Origin: Gimesia sp.
GTDB lineage: Bacteria > Planctomycetota > Planctomycetia > Planctomycetales > Planctomycetaceae
Assembly: GCF_040219335.1 (NCBI RefSeq)
Contig: NZ_JAVJSQ010000010.1
Span: forward strand, 124,001 to 188,000
Direction of reading: 5' to 3'
Length of the DNA stretch: 64,000 nt
The position numbers and the translations under genes were made by a program. Positions 34,785 through 43,290 of the stretch are shown piece after piece (position 1 is the first letter of the stretch; every line of letters starts with the position of its first letter). The notes under the pieces were generated by a model that was not told the origin of the DNA, ran no database searches, and worked only from the letters and a program-made list of their open reading frames with translations.

Positions 34785-37349
34785 ATGCCCGAAGAAAAAG
34801 TATGGATCGGCGGGGCTCCCGCAAACGCCAGACAGGTTAAGTACACGCTCCCCCTGGACATCGAAAGCGGTCAGGTCATGACGGCCAAAATTGGTCTGAA
34901 GTCATTCTCCTACACGTTCCCGGATGGACCGTTGCGGCTCAGTGTCGTGGCTGCGTTTGTCAGTCTCTGGGAGGAGAAAGCCCTCGAAATCACGGAGTTC
35001 TCTCAGGTCAGCATCACCGACAACCTGGATGCCAGTTTTACGCTCACGGCGGCTGTACCTGGTGTCCCATTTATCGTCACCATCTTAATCGGTGATGGGA
35101 CCAACGAAAAACAGACGGTTTCCCTGGTGGGGGATGTGACCGGCGGAACGTTCACGCTCGACTTTAATGGGCAGGAAACCGGGAACATTGCCTACGATGC
35201 CACTGCAGGCGCAATCCAAACCGAGATGGAAGGCCTGTCGAATGTCGAAGTCGGAGACGTGGAAGTGACTGGACCCGCCGGTGGTCCCTGGGTGATCGAA
35301 TTCAAGGGGAACCTGGCTGATACTGATGTGGCTTTGCTGATAGCCGATTCCACGCTCCTGGAATCGACCAACGAACAGCAGACCATCAGCCTGGCCAGCT
35401 GCAGCGGTGGAACGTTTGCGCTGGGATACGGTGAAGACACCACCGACCCGATTGCATTTAACGCCAGTGCAGCGACGATTGAGAGCGAACTGGAAGCCCT
35501 GCCCGGTATCGGGGCCGGGAATGTCAGTGTGTCCGGATCCGGTCCCTGGGTGGTGGAATTCACTGGCACACTGCGCGGAACCAACGTGGATCTGATTACC
35601 CTGGACGACTCGAACCTGACTGGTGTGTTAGATGCGACCATCAGCGAAACCACACCCGGTGGTGGTGGCTGTAATGAACGCTGGGCGATTCAGGCACACC
35701 TGGCCAACGACAGTGACCAGAACGGGTATATTACCCTGACTGGTAATGCCAGCGTTTCAGCGGGGACATGGGATCTGCTGATTGAATTGAATTCATCAGC
35801 CCTCTCTACCGAGATCACTGATATCCCGTATGATGTTACACTCGCCGAGCTGCAGGCCCTGATTGATGCCAGCCTGGCTGACAGTGATGTGTATAAACAT
35901 TACAAGGTGTTTGCATCGCATCAACTCCCCTCCAGCCCCGTAGGGACTGACAAACTTTCTGACGGAGAAGGCTTCCGGTTTCAGTTCCACAGCTCACTTT
36001 GCACCACTACAGGTAATGAATCGCCGGAATTCACGATTGATAGCAGCGGTCTGACCGGTGGAACATATAGCGTGACTGCAACCCAGCAAGCATTTACCGG
36101 CGGTGGTAGTGACTGGGGCACCTCTTCCGGTTCCTGGAAGTTCATCATTGACGGCGAAGCGACCGACGATTTAAGCCCAACCATTACCGTTGCTGATCTG
36201 AAGACTGCCATTGAGGGTCTGTCTGCTGTCGGGGCCGGAAACGTCGATGTGTTCGGCATGGGGAGCGATAACGGGTATGCCTTTGGTGGTGGCTTCCAGA
36301 TTGAATTCAAGGGGGATCTGGCGAATCTGGACACCGGTTTTGCGATCACCACCAGTAAGAGCGCCGGTGCCACGCTCAATCTGCAGGTCTGGACCGTTTA
36401 CACGGGCGATTCCGGAACGGGCGAAGTTCAGACGCTGAGCATTTCAGGCAGCCCAGTGGCGGGAACGTTCGCTCTCAGTTACGGCGACGAAGTAACCGCA
36501 CTGCTCGACTATGACTCCACCGCGGGAGAAATTGAAACTGCCCTGGAAACGCTGTCAGGGATCAGCGCTGCGGATGTCTCCACCAGTGGGGGGCCGTTGC
36601 CTGGATCTGATATCCTCATCACGTTTGCGGGCTCCCTGGGTGGAGAAGACGTTGCCGAAATCGAAGTGAAGTTCGGCACGGTGGCAGAGACCGTTCAGGG
36701 TGGCGGAGATCCGGACGTCGATATCACCACCACACAGACTATTCTGGCCACGACCGTTCTGCAGGAGTCCGAAGGCCCCAACGATTGGGACATCGCCGCC
36801 AACTGGGATACCGGAACACTACCTGAAGACGGGGACACGGTCCGCGTCCCCAACGGACCGGACATTCTCTATGGTCTGGATCAGTCGAGTCTGTCTTTGG
36901 CACTGGTGATTGTTGAGGACTCGGATACAGAAATCGGTCTCCCCCGCCGGACCGCCGATGATGAGATTGAATATCTCCCCCGCTTCCTGAAACTGTCTGC
37001 GGACAAATTCATCATCGGTCAGGGGGCAGGTGGTGGCAGCCGTCGCATCAATATCGAACCGGTCAACACAGATGCCGAAATCATTGTGCATGACTCCCTG
37101 ACCGGTGAAGACGGGGAAGAGGCGGTGCAGATCCGGAACGTCAATTCCGCGAATACGGTAACGCTCCTGGTGACCGGAGGCGAGGTCGGCATTGCGACCA
37201 GCCCGAAAGACGAGGCTTATATCAAGCAGATCACGCAACGGGGTGGGTTCATCAATGTCGGCTCTGATGTCGGGCTGGGTGGAATTGAACGGACCGGCGG
37301 TCAGTTCACCAGTTACCAGACCACCATGAACGGGGTACTCACGTTATGA
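34785..37349 (+). CDS. Repeat-rich distal tail/receptor-binding candidate
   Basis: The 854-residue protein contains at least four degenerate repeats of about 85-95 residues. Each has a GGTFTLDFNG-like strand, an AYDATAGAIQTEMEGL helix, a GAGNVSVSG loop and a PWVVEFTGTL strand. Examples start near residues 110, 195, 425 and 545. The C-terminal 200 residues (from NDWDIAANWDTGTLPEDGD) resemble beta-helical surface domains. The repeat unit appears again in the next gene. Tail fibre or receptor binding is inferred from position and repeat type. Confidence 0.6.
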   Translation: MPEEKVWIGGAPANARQVKYTLPLDIESGQVMTAKIGLKSFSYTFPDGPLRLSVVAAFVSLWEEKALEITEFSQVSITDNLDASFTLTAAVPGVPFIVTILIGDGTNEKQTVSLVGDVTGGTFTLDFNGQETGNIAYDATAGAIQTEMEGLSNVEVGDVEVTGPAGGPWVIEFKGNLADTDVALLIADSTLLESTNEQQTISLASCSGGTFALGYGEDTTDPIAFNASAATIESELEALPGIGAGNVSVSGSGPWVVEFTGTLRGTNVDLITLDDSNLTGVLDATISETTPGGGGCNERWAIQAHLANDSDQNGYITLTGNASVSAGTWDLLIELNSSALSTEITDIPYDVTLAELQALIDASLADSDVYKHYKVFASHQLPSSPVGTDKLSDGEGFRFQFHSSLCTTTGNESPEFTIDSSGLTGGTYSVTATQQAFTGGGSDWGTSSGSWKFIIDGEATDDLSPTITVADLKTAIEGLSAVGAGNVDVFGMGSDNGYAFGGGFQIEFKGDLANLDTGFAITTSKSAGATLNLQVWTVYTGDSGTGEVQTLSISGSPVAGTFALSYGDEVTALLDYDSTAGEIETALETLSGISAADVSTSGGPLPGSDILITFAGSLGGEDVAEIEVKFGTVAETVQGGGDPDVDITTTQTILATTVLQESEGPNDWDIAANWDTGTLPEDGDTVRVPNGPDILYGLDQSSLSLALVIVEDSDTEIGLPRRTADDEIEYLPRFLKLSADKFIIGQGAGGGSRRINIEPVNTDAEIIVHDSLTGEDGEEAVQIRNVNSANTVTLLVTGGEVGIATSPKDEAYIKQITQRGGFINVGSDVGLGGIERTGGQFTSYQTTMNGVLTL

Positions 37350-38143
37350 CAAAACGCTGGAACACATTACAGGTTACCGGGTCTTACAAAAAAACGCTCG
37401 ATAACATGGTGAATTGGTTCCTGCAGAATGTCGGCAATCATCCTGATATCGGGAAACTGAATGTCGAAGCAACGCGCCACCCGGTCCGGTTCATTCTGCA
37501 CGAACCTTACAGCACGTACTGTCTGAAGAAATACAGTTCCTCGGACTACGATCTGGACGGGGACACGCGCGCGGGTCAGTATTACGCTGTGATGGTCGAC
37601 GGTGACACACCGGTCCCTGTCTCTCTATTCAACTGGGACCCCTACGGGAACACGAAACAGATGATCGAGTTCCGCGGGGATGACATCATGGGGAGCATTA
37701 AGCTGGCCCTGGGAGATTACGAAACTGACCCGATTTCCCTGAACACGGAAACGCTAACAGAAGAATATCTGCTGCAGAAGCTGGAAGCACTCCCCAACAT
37801 TGGCGCGGGAAATGTGATTGTTTCCGTCTGGCCTGGTCACTGGCTGATCGAATTTGTAGGGGCGCTGGCGGGTAAGGTTCCAGATCAGTTTGAAATCGAT
37901 CTACCGGAAGAGGCGGTTTTCGACTGCTGGTCTTATTACACGCACTGGAAAGACTCCCGTATTGATGACGAGGTGATCTTCCCTTATCCCATGGCTGGCA
38001 CGCTCGATGCGGATGACAACACGGTCAGCGACGCAGCTGCCGCCGGCTCGATCGGTTTTGCCAAGATGGTCCCCAACGTGGGGCTGACCGTTATGAACCT
38101 CCAGTGTCGAGATTACTACGGCGACGGCACACCGGATCTGTAA
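37346..38143 (+). CDS. Distal tail protein with one copy of the same repeat
   Basis: The 265-residue protein overlaps the previous stop (ATGA). Residues about 120-180 repeat the unit of the preceding gene: LLQKLEALPNIGAGNVIVS followed by GHWLIEFVGALAG. The rest, including DYDLDGDTRAGQYYAVMVDG, is not recognised. It is probably an associated tail-tip or fibre subunit. Confidence 0.55.
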   Translation: MTKRWNTLQVTGSYKKTLDNMVNWFLQNVGNHPDIGKLNVEATRHPVRFILHEPYSTYCLKKYSSSDYDLDGDTRAGQYYAVMVDGDTPVPVSLFNWDPYGNTKQMIEFRGDDIMGSIKLALGDYETDPISLNTETLTEEYLLQKLEALPNIGAGNVIVSVWPGHWLIEFVGALAGKVPDQFEIDLPEEAVFDCWSYYTHWKDSRIDDEVIFPYPMAGTLDADDNTVSDAAAAGSIGFAKMVPNVGLTVMNLQCRDYYGDGTPDL

Positions 38144-38152
38144 GGGAACCCC

Positions 38153-39151
38153 ATGGGAAAATGTAATTGCAGTCTGTCTATTTTAAGAAAGCCCTGCCCC
38201 CGCAAAACATGGCGGTGCAGACGCTGCGCTGAAAAGCTGCAGAACTCAGAGACCGTCTGGGAGCTGACAGTGCCGACATATAAGGACTGGGTATTTGACG
38301 GACTGAACCCGAGCCCACCAGCCCCTTCAGGTGAGGTGAAAATCTACACTGATTACAAAACCATCCCACAGGACCCGGACGGGACGCTTTCCAATTGCAT
38401 TTTCGACGGGACCAACGAATTGATTTACAGCCCTGACCGTTCAGTCATTTCCACAGCTGGCTGGCCACAGTGGGTGCTGGATCTGGAACATGCGATCGAC
38501 AATGTACCGCTCGCGATTGTTGGTAGCTCTCCGCCGGCTCTATCATGGATGGCTTTTGCCAGACGGCACGAGGCGAAAGTCCAGTGGATTGAATCGATCC
38601 TTGACGGCTCGAAAGTAAAGACGCCTGGTAACTGGCAGATCAATCTGACGGTGGTTCAGATGGCATCTTATGCGCTGGCTTATTTTGAACCCACTGGATT
38701 GATTGAGTGGTTTGGTCTGTCTCTGGCAGAACAGGCACTGCTGGGAGTCGGGTATATTGACTACGGCGGTAGTTTACAGGTCAGCACCGAGGAGTTTTCC
38801 GCCGTTCAGAGTCCGCTGAGGGGGACGTATTATTCCCCGGAAGATTTCGCCTGCCCGATCCTGGACGGGGCAACGTACCGATTCTCAAACAGCCTGCCCA
38901 CTGACATTTTCCCGATATCGGTGACCGACATCACAGTAAACGATTTGCCCGATGGTTACGACTGGCCCTGGCACATCCCCCAATACGAAGACGGTCCGCA
39001 CGGGATGCCCGATCTGTCAAAGCCCGTCTATTACACTGGCGAGATTTACCCCACCGGATTCACCCGGGGGGACTATTTATCGCCGCCCTACATCGACGTA
39101 AGGCACGTCAAACGCTCAGAAATCGACGTAAGAAAGTCAATCACCCAATGA
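38153..39151 (+). CDS. Hypothetical phage protein with N-terminal cysteine cluster
   Basis: The 332-residue protein begins MGKCNCSLSI and has CPRKTWRCRRCAEKLQ within the first 30 residues, which suggests a zinc knuckle. The remainder (VPTYKDWVFDGLNPSPPAPSG, later SLAEQALLGVGYIDYG) is unrecognised. It lies between tail genes and the glycosyltransferase and may be another tail component. Confidence 0.5.
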   Translation: MGKCNCSLSILRKPCPRKTWRCRRCAEKLQNSETVWELTVPTYKDWVFDGLNPSPPAPSGEVKIYTDYKTIPQDPDGTLSNCIFDGTNELIYSPDRSVISTAGWPQWVLDLEHAIDNVPLAIVGSSPPALSWMAFARRHEAKVQWIESILDGSKVKTPGNWQINLTVVQMASYALAYFEPTGLIEWFGLSLAEQALLGVGYIDYGGSLQVSTEEFSAVQSPLRGTYYSPEDFACPILDGATYRFSNSLPTDIFPISVTDITVNDLPDGYDWPWHIPQYEDGPHGMPDLSKPVYYTGEIYPTGFTRGDYLSPPYIDVRHVKRSEIDVRKSITQ

Positions 39152-40749
39152 TCAGCACCGAAGAAAAACAGCGACTCTGTCAGCAGTGCAAATTTAAACG
39201 GAATTACCTCTGCCGAAGGCACGGTGAAGAGTGGAAAAAGGTCTGTGAAACTCGCCTGGTCTGTGAGGGGTGGGGCAATGTTCCGCGGGTCCCTGAACAG
39301 ACGAAAGAAACCGAACAGAAGAAAGAGCCCAGTTTTGGGGTGGCCATCATTATTACCAGCCACAATTACGGCAGGTTTCTGGCCCAGTGCCTGGAAAGCA
39401 CACTCAACCAAAGTTGTCCGGCGTCTGAAATCATCGTCGTTGATGACTCCAGCACGGATAACACGCAAGAGGTTGCCGAGTCATTCAGTGACCGCGGTGT
39501 CCAATACCTGAGAGTGGAGAACCGCAGCGCCCATTTCAGCCGTAGGGACGGCGTGGTGGCTACCAGGTCGGATATCGTGTTGTTTCTCGATGCAGACGAC
39601 ATGTTGCCCCCAGACTTCATTGAGTGCGGTCTGAGAGAGTTTATCAATCAGGACGTGGGGGTGGTCTACTGCGACCACCAGAACTTCGGGATTTACAACC
39701 ACAGAACGAACTTTCCTGACTTCTCAGTCGATCGACTGTTCAAGGGGCCGAATTTCGTCAGTACCTGTTCTTTCGTGAGACGGGAGGCGCTGACACTGAC
39801 AGACGCCTGGAACATCGACGTTGATGAACGCTACATGCCTGAGGATTACTGGCTGTTTCAACGCATTGCGATGGACGGTTGGGACTTCAGAAAGCAGACG
39901 GCCGTGCTGCAGTACCGCCGGCACAAGGAGTCAATGTCTCAGACTCGCGTGACGATGGACCCGGGAAAGGTTTATTATCTGTCCCATGGTCTCACGTATC
40001 ACAATATTACGCTGTTCGTTCCGCTGTCCGGTCGCAAATGGATGTGGCCCCGCTTCCGTGATTACCTCGAGCGCCAGACTTGGCCCCATGATCAAATCAA
40101 GCTGATCCTGATGGACACCAGCCGCGATGTTGTGTTTTCCGCAATGGTCAGGGGGTGGGTTGCTAACTGCGATTATAAAGACGTGCGACATGTGCAGCTG
40201 GATGTCGGCACGCCGGGACTGGCGGACCTGAACCGCAGGGAGCGGAAACACTATGATGAGGTCAGGCTGTCGATGTGCAAAATCTATAACCAGCTGCGGT
40301 CGATGCTGGAAACGCCGTATGTGTGGATTCTGGAGGATGACATCATCCCCCCTGACGATGTTTTAGACCGACTTATGAGAAACTTCACTCATGAAGTCGG
40401 GGCCGTCACAGCGCCGTATCAGTCACGCTACAACGGCGAGCCGATTGTCTGGGTTGAAGATGGCGTGAAGAACGTGAAGCCACCGAAGAAAGCGACACCA
40501 CCGGGACCAGGTGAGCCACAGGTAACCGAAATGCGGGGGTCTGGGTTTGGCTGTCTGGTGACACGCTCAGAGCTGATCAAACAGCATGTGTTCGCCCTGC
40601 CCAGCAGCCAGAACGACTATGACCCGTATTTCTTCACCGGGATGGGAGACCACTGGAAGCGACTGTGTAACTGGTCGTGTGCCTGTGAGCATTGGGGGCA
40701 GGATCGGGTTTACCTAATTGCAGAAAATTTAAAGAATTTTATCGCATAA
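39148..40749 (+). CDS. Two-domain glycosyltransferase (GT2 plus second GT-A-like domain)
   Basis: The 533-residue protein starts inside the previous stop (ATGA). Residues 1-35 hold a cysteine motif (CQQCKFKRNYLCRRHG, then CETRLVCEGW). Residues about 65-290 are a GT2 domain: IIITSHNYGRFLAQCLES, IIVVDDSSTDNT, and VLFLDADDMLPPD with the DAD metal site. From about 285 a second GT-like domain follows, with LEDDIIPPDDVLDRLM (an EDD motif). It could glycosylate virion tail proteins or alter the host surface. The plus-strand late operon ends here. Confidence 0.82.
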   Translation: MISTEEKQRLCQQCKFKRNYLCRRHGEEWKKVCETRLVCEGWGNVPRVPEQTKETEQKKEPSFGVAIIITSHNYGRFLAQCLESTLNQSCPASEIIVVDDSSTDNTQEVAESFSDRGVQYLRVENRSAHFSRRDGVVATRSDIVLFLDADDMLPPDFIECGLREFINQDVGVVYCDHQNFGIYNHRTNFPDFSVDRLFKGPNFVSTCSFVRREALTLTDAWNIDVDERYMPEDYWLFQRIAMDGWDFRKQTAVLQYRRHKESMSQTRVTMDPGKVYYLSHGLTYHNITLFVPLSGRKWMWPRFRDYLERQTWPHDQIKLILMDTSRDVVFSAMVRGWVANCDYKDVRHVQLDVGTPGLADLNRRERKHYDEVRLSMCKIYNQLRSMLETPYVWILEDDIIPPDDVLDRLMRNFTHEVGAVTAPYQSRYNGEPIVWVEDGVKNVKPPKKATPPGPGEPQVTEMRGSGFGCLVTRSELIKQHVFALPSSQNDYDPYFFTGMGDHWKRLCNWSCACEHWGQDRVYLIAENLKNFIA

Positions 40750-41370
40750 AATTGATTTCAAACTCTCTTTTCCCACATCGCCATAAAGGTTCTGAGAGAT
40801 GGGGGTCACTACTGAAACATTAAGATCAGCGAGAGATTCTATAGAAGATTCCAGGTCGATCTGTTTGGTATTTTCTGGAGTCTCAAGTCCCACTGCCTCT
40901 TTTGCGCTATAGACGACCTGCTGAAAAGTTTTACGAAACGCATTCTTCAAACTATCCACTGACCATTCCGAATAATGAGGATTCGTACGATTCGTGACGG
41001 TATTTCTAATATGAATCGTAGGGTCCAACCAGATCAAAATTGTACTCTGTATGATATCTGGATCCTTTTTCCTGACATAGACAGGAATCGTTGTAGAAGA
41101 AAACTGCCAACGATGAACGATAGTGTCACACTCTCCATCACCACTATGAATCAGCGAGTCGATATCTTCCTGTAGGTGAGATAGTTCCCTTTTTAATTGT
41201 GTGCTTACAGGGTCCGGAAAATGACATTTTCCGACGAGTCCAAACTTTGTCATAAAGTATTTCTGCTGAGGTGTCCGCTTATCAGCAGTTTGCAGATTCG
41301 CAGCTTTTAACTTTCTAATTAAGTGATGCTTTCCAACTGCAGAATAACCGCAAACATGAATTATCCTCAT
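40729..41370 (-). CDS. P-loop-like NTPase/kinase-type protein
   Basis: The 213-residue protein is read from ATG 41370. A Walker-A-like GYSAVGKHHLIRKL (residues about 8-21) has His where Ser/Thr is usual. Later TILIWLDPTIHIRNT could be a Walker B or lid. It resembles small nucleotide or adenylate kinase-type P-loop proteins, but the family is not recognised. The 3' end overlaps the convergent glycosyltransferase gene by 21 bp. It is the last gene of a minus-strand operon with SMEK, HNH and zinc-ribbon genes. Confidence 0.5.
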   Translation of the reverse strand: MRIIHVCGYSAVGKHHLIRKLKAANLQTADKRTPQQKYFMTKFGLVGKCHFPDPVSTQLKRELSHLQEDIDSLIHSGDGECDTIVHRWQFSSTTIPVYVRKKDPDIIQSTILIWLDPTIHIRNTVTNRTNPHYSEWSVDSLKNAFRKTFQQVVYSAKEAVGLETPENTKQIDLESSIESLADLNVSVVTPISQNLYGDVGKESLKSILCDKIL

Positions 41371-41416
41371 ATGCAATAGTTCTCACTTTCAACCAATTTG
41401 AAGATGGCAATCTTTT

Positions 41417-42469
41417 TCAGGATGAAACCTCAGGTAGCTCTACTCCAAAATCTGAAAAATCTAAAAATACAATTGCTCTCTGAAAACTGAGATTTCCAGC
41501 TTCAATGAAATCAACTATGTAAGATAGGGTAGAATATTTTTGTTCGTCAATATAAATATAAGGACTTTCATATGCGGCTTCTTCGTAATCAGGAATATTG
41601 ATTCTTATCAAATCGTACTCTTGAAGCATTATCAATTCTTCTCTAACAATTATAGGAGTGTTCTCACAATACCTATTGATTCGGTTTAAATTTACTCTCA
41701 ATGAGTCTTCGAACGATCCCTGCTCCCTGCGCTCCATTAAAATTGAGTAGAATTCACGCGTAATACGAGGAAGCTTCGACAAGCATTCAGAGTATTCAGT
41801 CATGATTGTTATGACTTCTTCTCGACTGCATGGTGGATCAAAATTGTTTTCTTCCAAATACTGAAATAGAAAACTAAAATCTGATATTTTAGGCCTAGGT
41901 ATTACTTCTATGAGATTAATCAATGAAGTTGGATATTCGCCATCGGTATTAGGTATTTCTAATTCTATTAATACTTTTGTGCATTCTCTCACGATGTAAT
42001 TGTAGATTGTGTGTAAGGTATCTAGTTCTAGGTCAATTAGTTTTTTGGCCAGGGTGTTAATGTCCCAGATGTTATCCCTTGAAAAAAAATCTGCTTGTTC
42101 GGTTGTTTCGTCTAATGTGTATGTTTTCTGTTTATGACCAATAATAAAAACGATAAGTTTTTGAGGTGGTGTTTCCAACTCAAGAGCTTTCTGAACGGCA
42201 TCATTTACCTTGTCAGAACTTTTGAGTGATGTGATTTGAATTGCTGTTCCTGAAGACGAATCCTGGAGATCCAAAGCTGGAACGTTACTGACATCTTGAT
42301 TCAAATTTGTCAGGTTCAAATTCAACACATGATTGAGAATTGTTTTAAAGAAACTCTCCAGGTGTGTATTGATATCTAATAAATTTAATTTCCCTCGGAT
42401 TTCGACCTGTTGAGCGATCGTGCTTAACTGGTCAACAATTTCCCCGATTAAATAACCTCGTGTAATCAT
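41417..42469 (-). CDS. SMEK-domain protein (predicted antiphage defence)
   Basis: The 350-residue protein begins MITRGYLIGEIVDQLSTIAQ. It shows the SMEK-domain pattern: VEIRGKLNLLDINTHLESFF, then LNLTNLNQDVSNVPALDLQD and AIQITSLKSSDKVNDAV, then a LIVFIIGHKQKTY strand. This domain is found at the N-terminus of proteins associated with defence islands, and its order of acidic and IQxTS residues recalls a restriction-endonuclease fold. The C-terminal half (from about 180) is unrecognised. It is 12 bp downstream of the HNH gene and base composition is AT-rich compared with neighbouring phage genes. Confidence 0.72.
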   Translation of the reverse strand: MITRGYLIGEIVDQLSTIAQQVEIRGKLNLLDINTHLESFFKTILNHVLNLNLTNLNQDVSNVPALDLQDSSSGTAIQITSLKSSDKVNDAVQKALELETPPQKLIVFIIGHKQKTYTLDETTEQADFFSRDNIWDINTLAKKLIDLELDTLHTIYNYIVRECTKVLIELEIPNTDGEYPTSLINLIEVIPRPKISDFSFLFQYLEENNFDPPCSREEVITIMTEYSECLSKLPRITREFYSILMERREQGSFEDSLRVNLNRINRYCENTPIIVREELIMLQEYDLIRINIPDYEEAAYESPYIYIDEQKYSTLSYIVDFIEAGNLSFQRAIVFLDFSDFGVELPEVSS

Positions 42470-42481
42470 TTAACACCTGAT

Positions 42482-43270
42482 TCATTTTAATGCGATTATT
42501 CGTTTCAATTCATCGACACTGATTAAATTGTCTTTATACCGATGTACCATCATATGGCAATTCGCACACAGAACAGTCAAATCGGTTTTAGGGTCGGTGC
42601 GACGAATACCTTTAGACTCGCTCAGTGGATCGAGATGATGCACTTGGATATAACCAGCACCATGGCTTCCATAAACTTCAGCAAAGTTGAAACCACAGGC
42701 TTTACAGGTCGTACCATGATGTTCGATGGCAGCGTCTCGTAGTTCTCTTTCTCTTTTGTATTCAGTTCGGGTGACAACTCGGGCCTCACCTTCAAGACTG
42801 CTGAATTGGATTGCGTCCAAATCCTGAAAATCATCATTGGTATTTTCTTCGATGTATCCGTTTTCGATTGACGCTAAGGACAGGATTTTAAGAAAGACGT
42901 CTTTTTCGATCTGGCGAGCGCTACCTCTCCAGTAATTGCTTTTTTTACTCTCTGGAATCTGCTCAATGTAGGAACCGTTTATTTTCGCCAGGACCGGCCG
43001 CTGGAATGGTTTATAATCAGTGATTTCAGCGAAGAAGCTGTTCTTAGAATCGATATCTGGGCGTACTTCTCCTGTACGAGCTATTCCAAAATAATGTGGA
43101 TGATCAGAGAGTCGCTCAGGTCGATACTTGGCTTTCGTCAATTTCCCTTTGTAGTAGACGATTTCGGTACCGGGTTTTATTAAACCCTGGTAAATCGCTG
43201 GGAAGTGGTAGGCTTCTCCTGTGACATCATCCCATTGGGATTCGTCATTTTCAGTGATGACTGTGTAAAT
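42482..43270 (-). CDS. HNH endonuclease with N-terminal PUA/EVE-like region
   Basis: The C-terminal HNH domain shows TTCKACGFNFAEVYG, YIQVHHLDPLSE (the HH of the motif) and TDLTVLCANCHMMVHRY. The frame stays open upstream of the first ATG (43141) and encodes a conserved-looking AYHFPAIYQGLIKPGTEIVYY followed by HYFGIARTGEV. This pattern is found in front of HNH domains in predicted modification-dependent nucleases. I therefore extend to ATT 43270, which has AGGAG seven bases upstream (262 residues). It is a predicted restriction nuclease, 12 bp before the SMEK gene. Confidence 0.72.
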   Translation of the reverse strand: MYTVITENDESQWDDVTGEAYHFPAIYQGLIKPGTEIVYYKGKLTKAKYRPERLSDHPHYFGIARTGEVRPDIDSKNSFFAEITDYKPFQRPVLAKINGSYIEQIPESKKSNYWRGSARQIEKDVFLKILSLASIENGYIEENTNDDFQDLDAIQFSSLEGEARVVTRTEYKRERELRDAAIEHHGTTCKACGFNFAEVYGSHGAGYIQVHHLDPLSESKGIRRTDPKTDLTVLCANCHMMVHRYKDNLISVDELKRIIALK

Positions 43271-43290
43271 TGTGACTCTCCTGATCTCAT

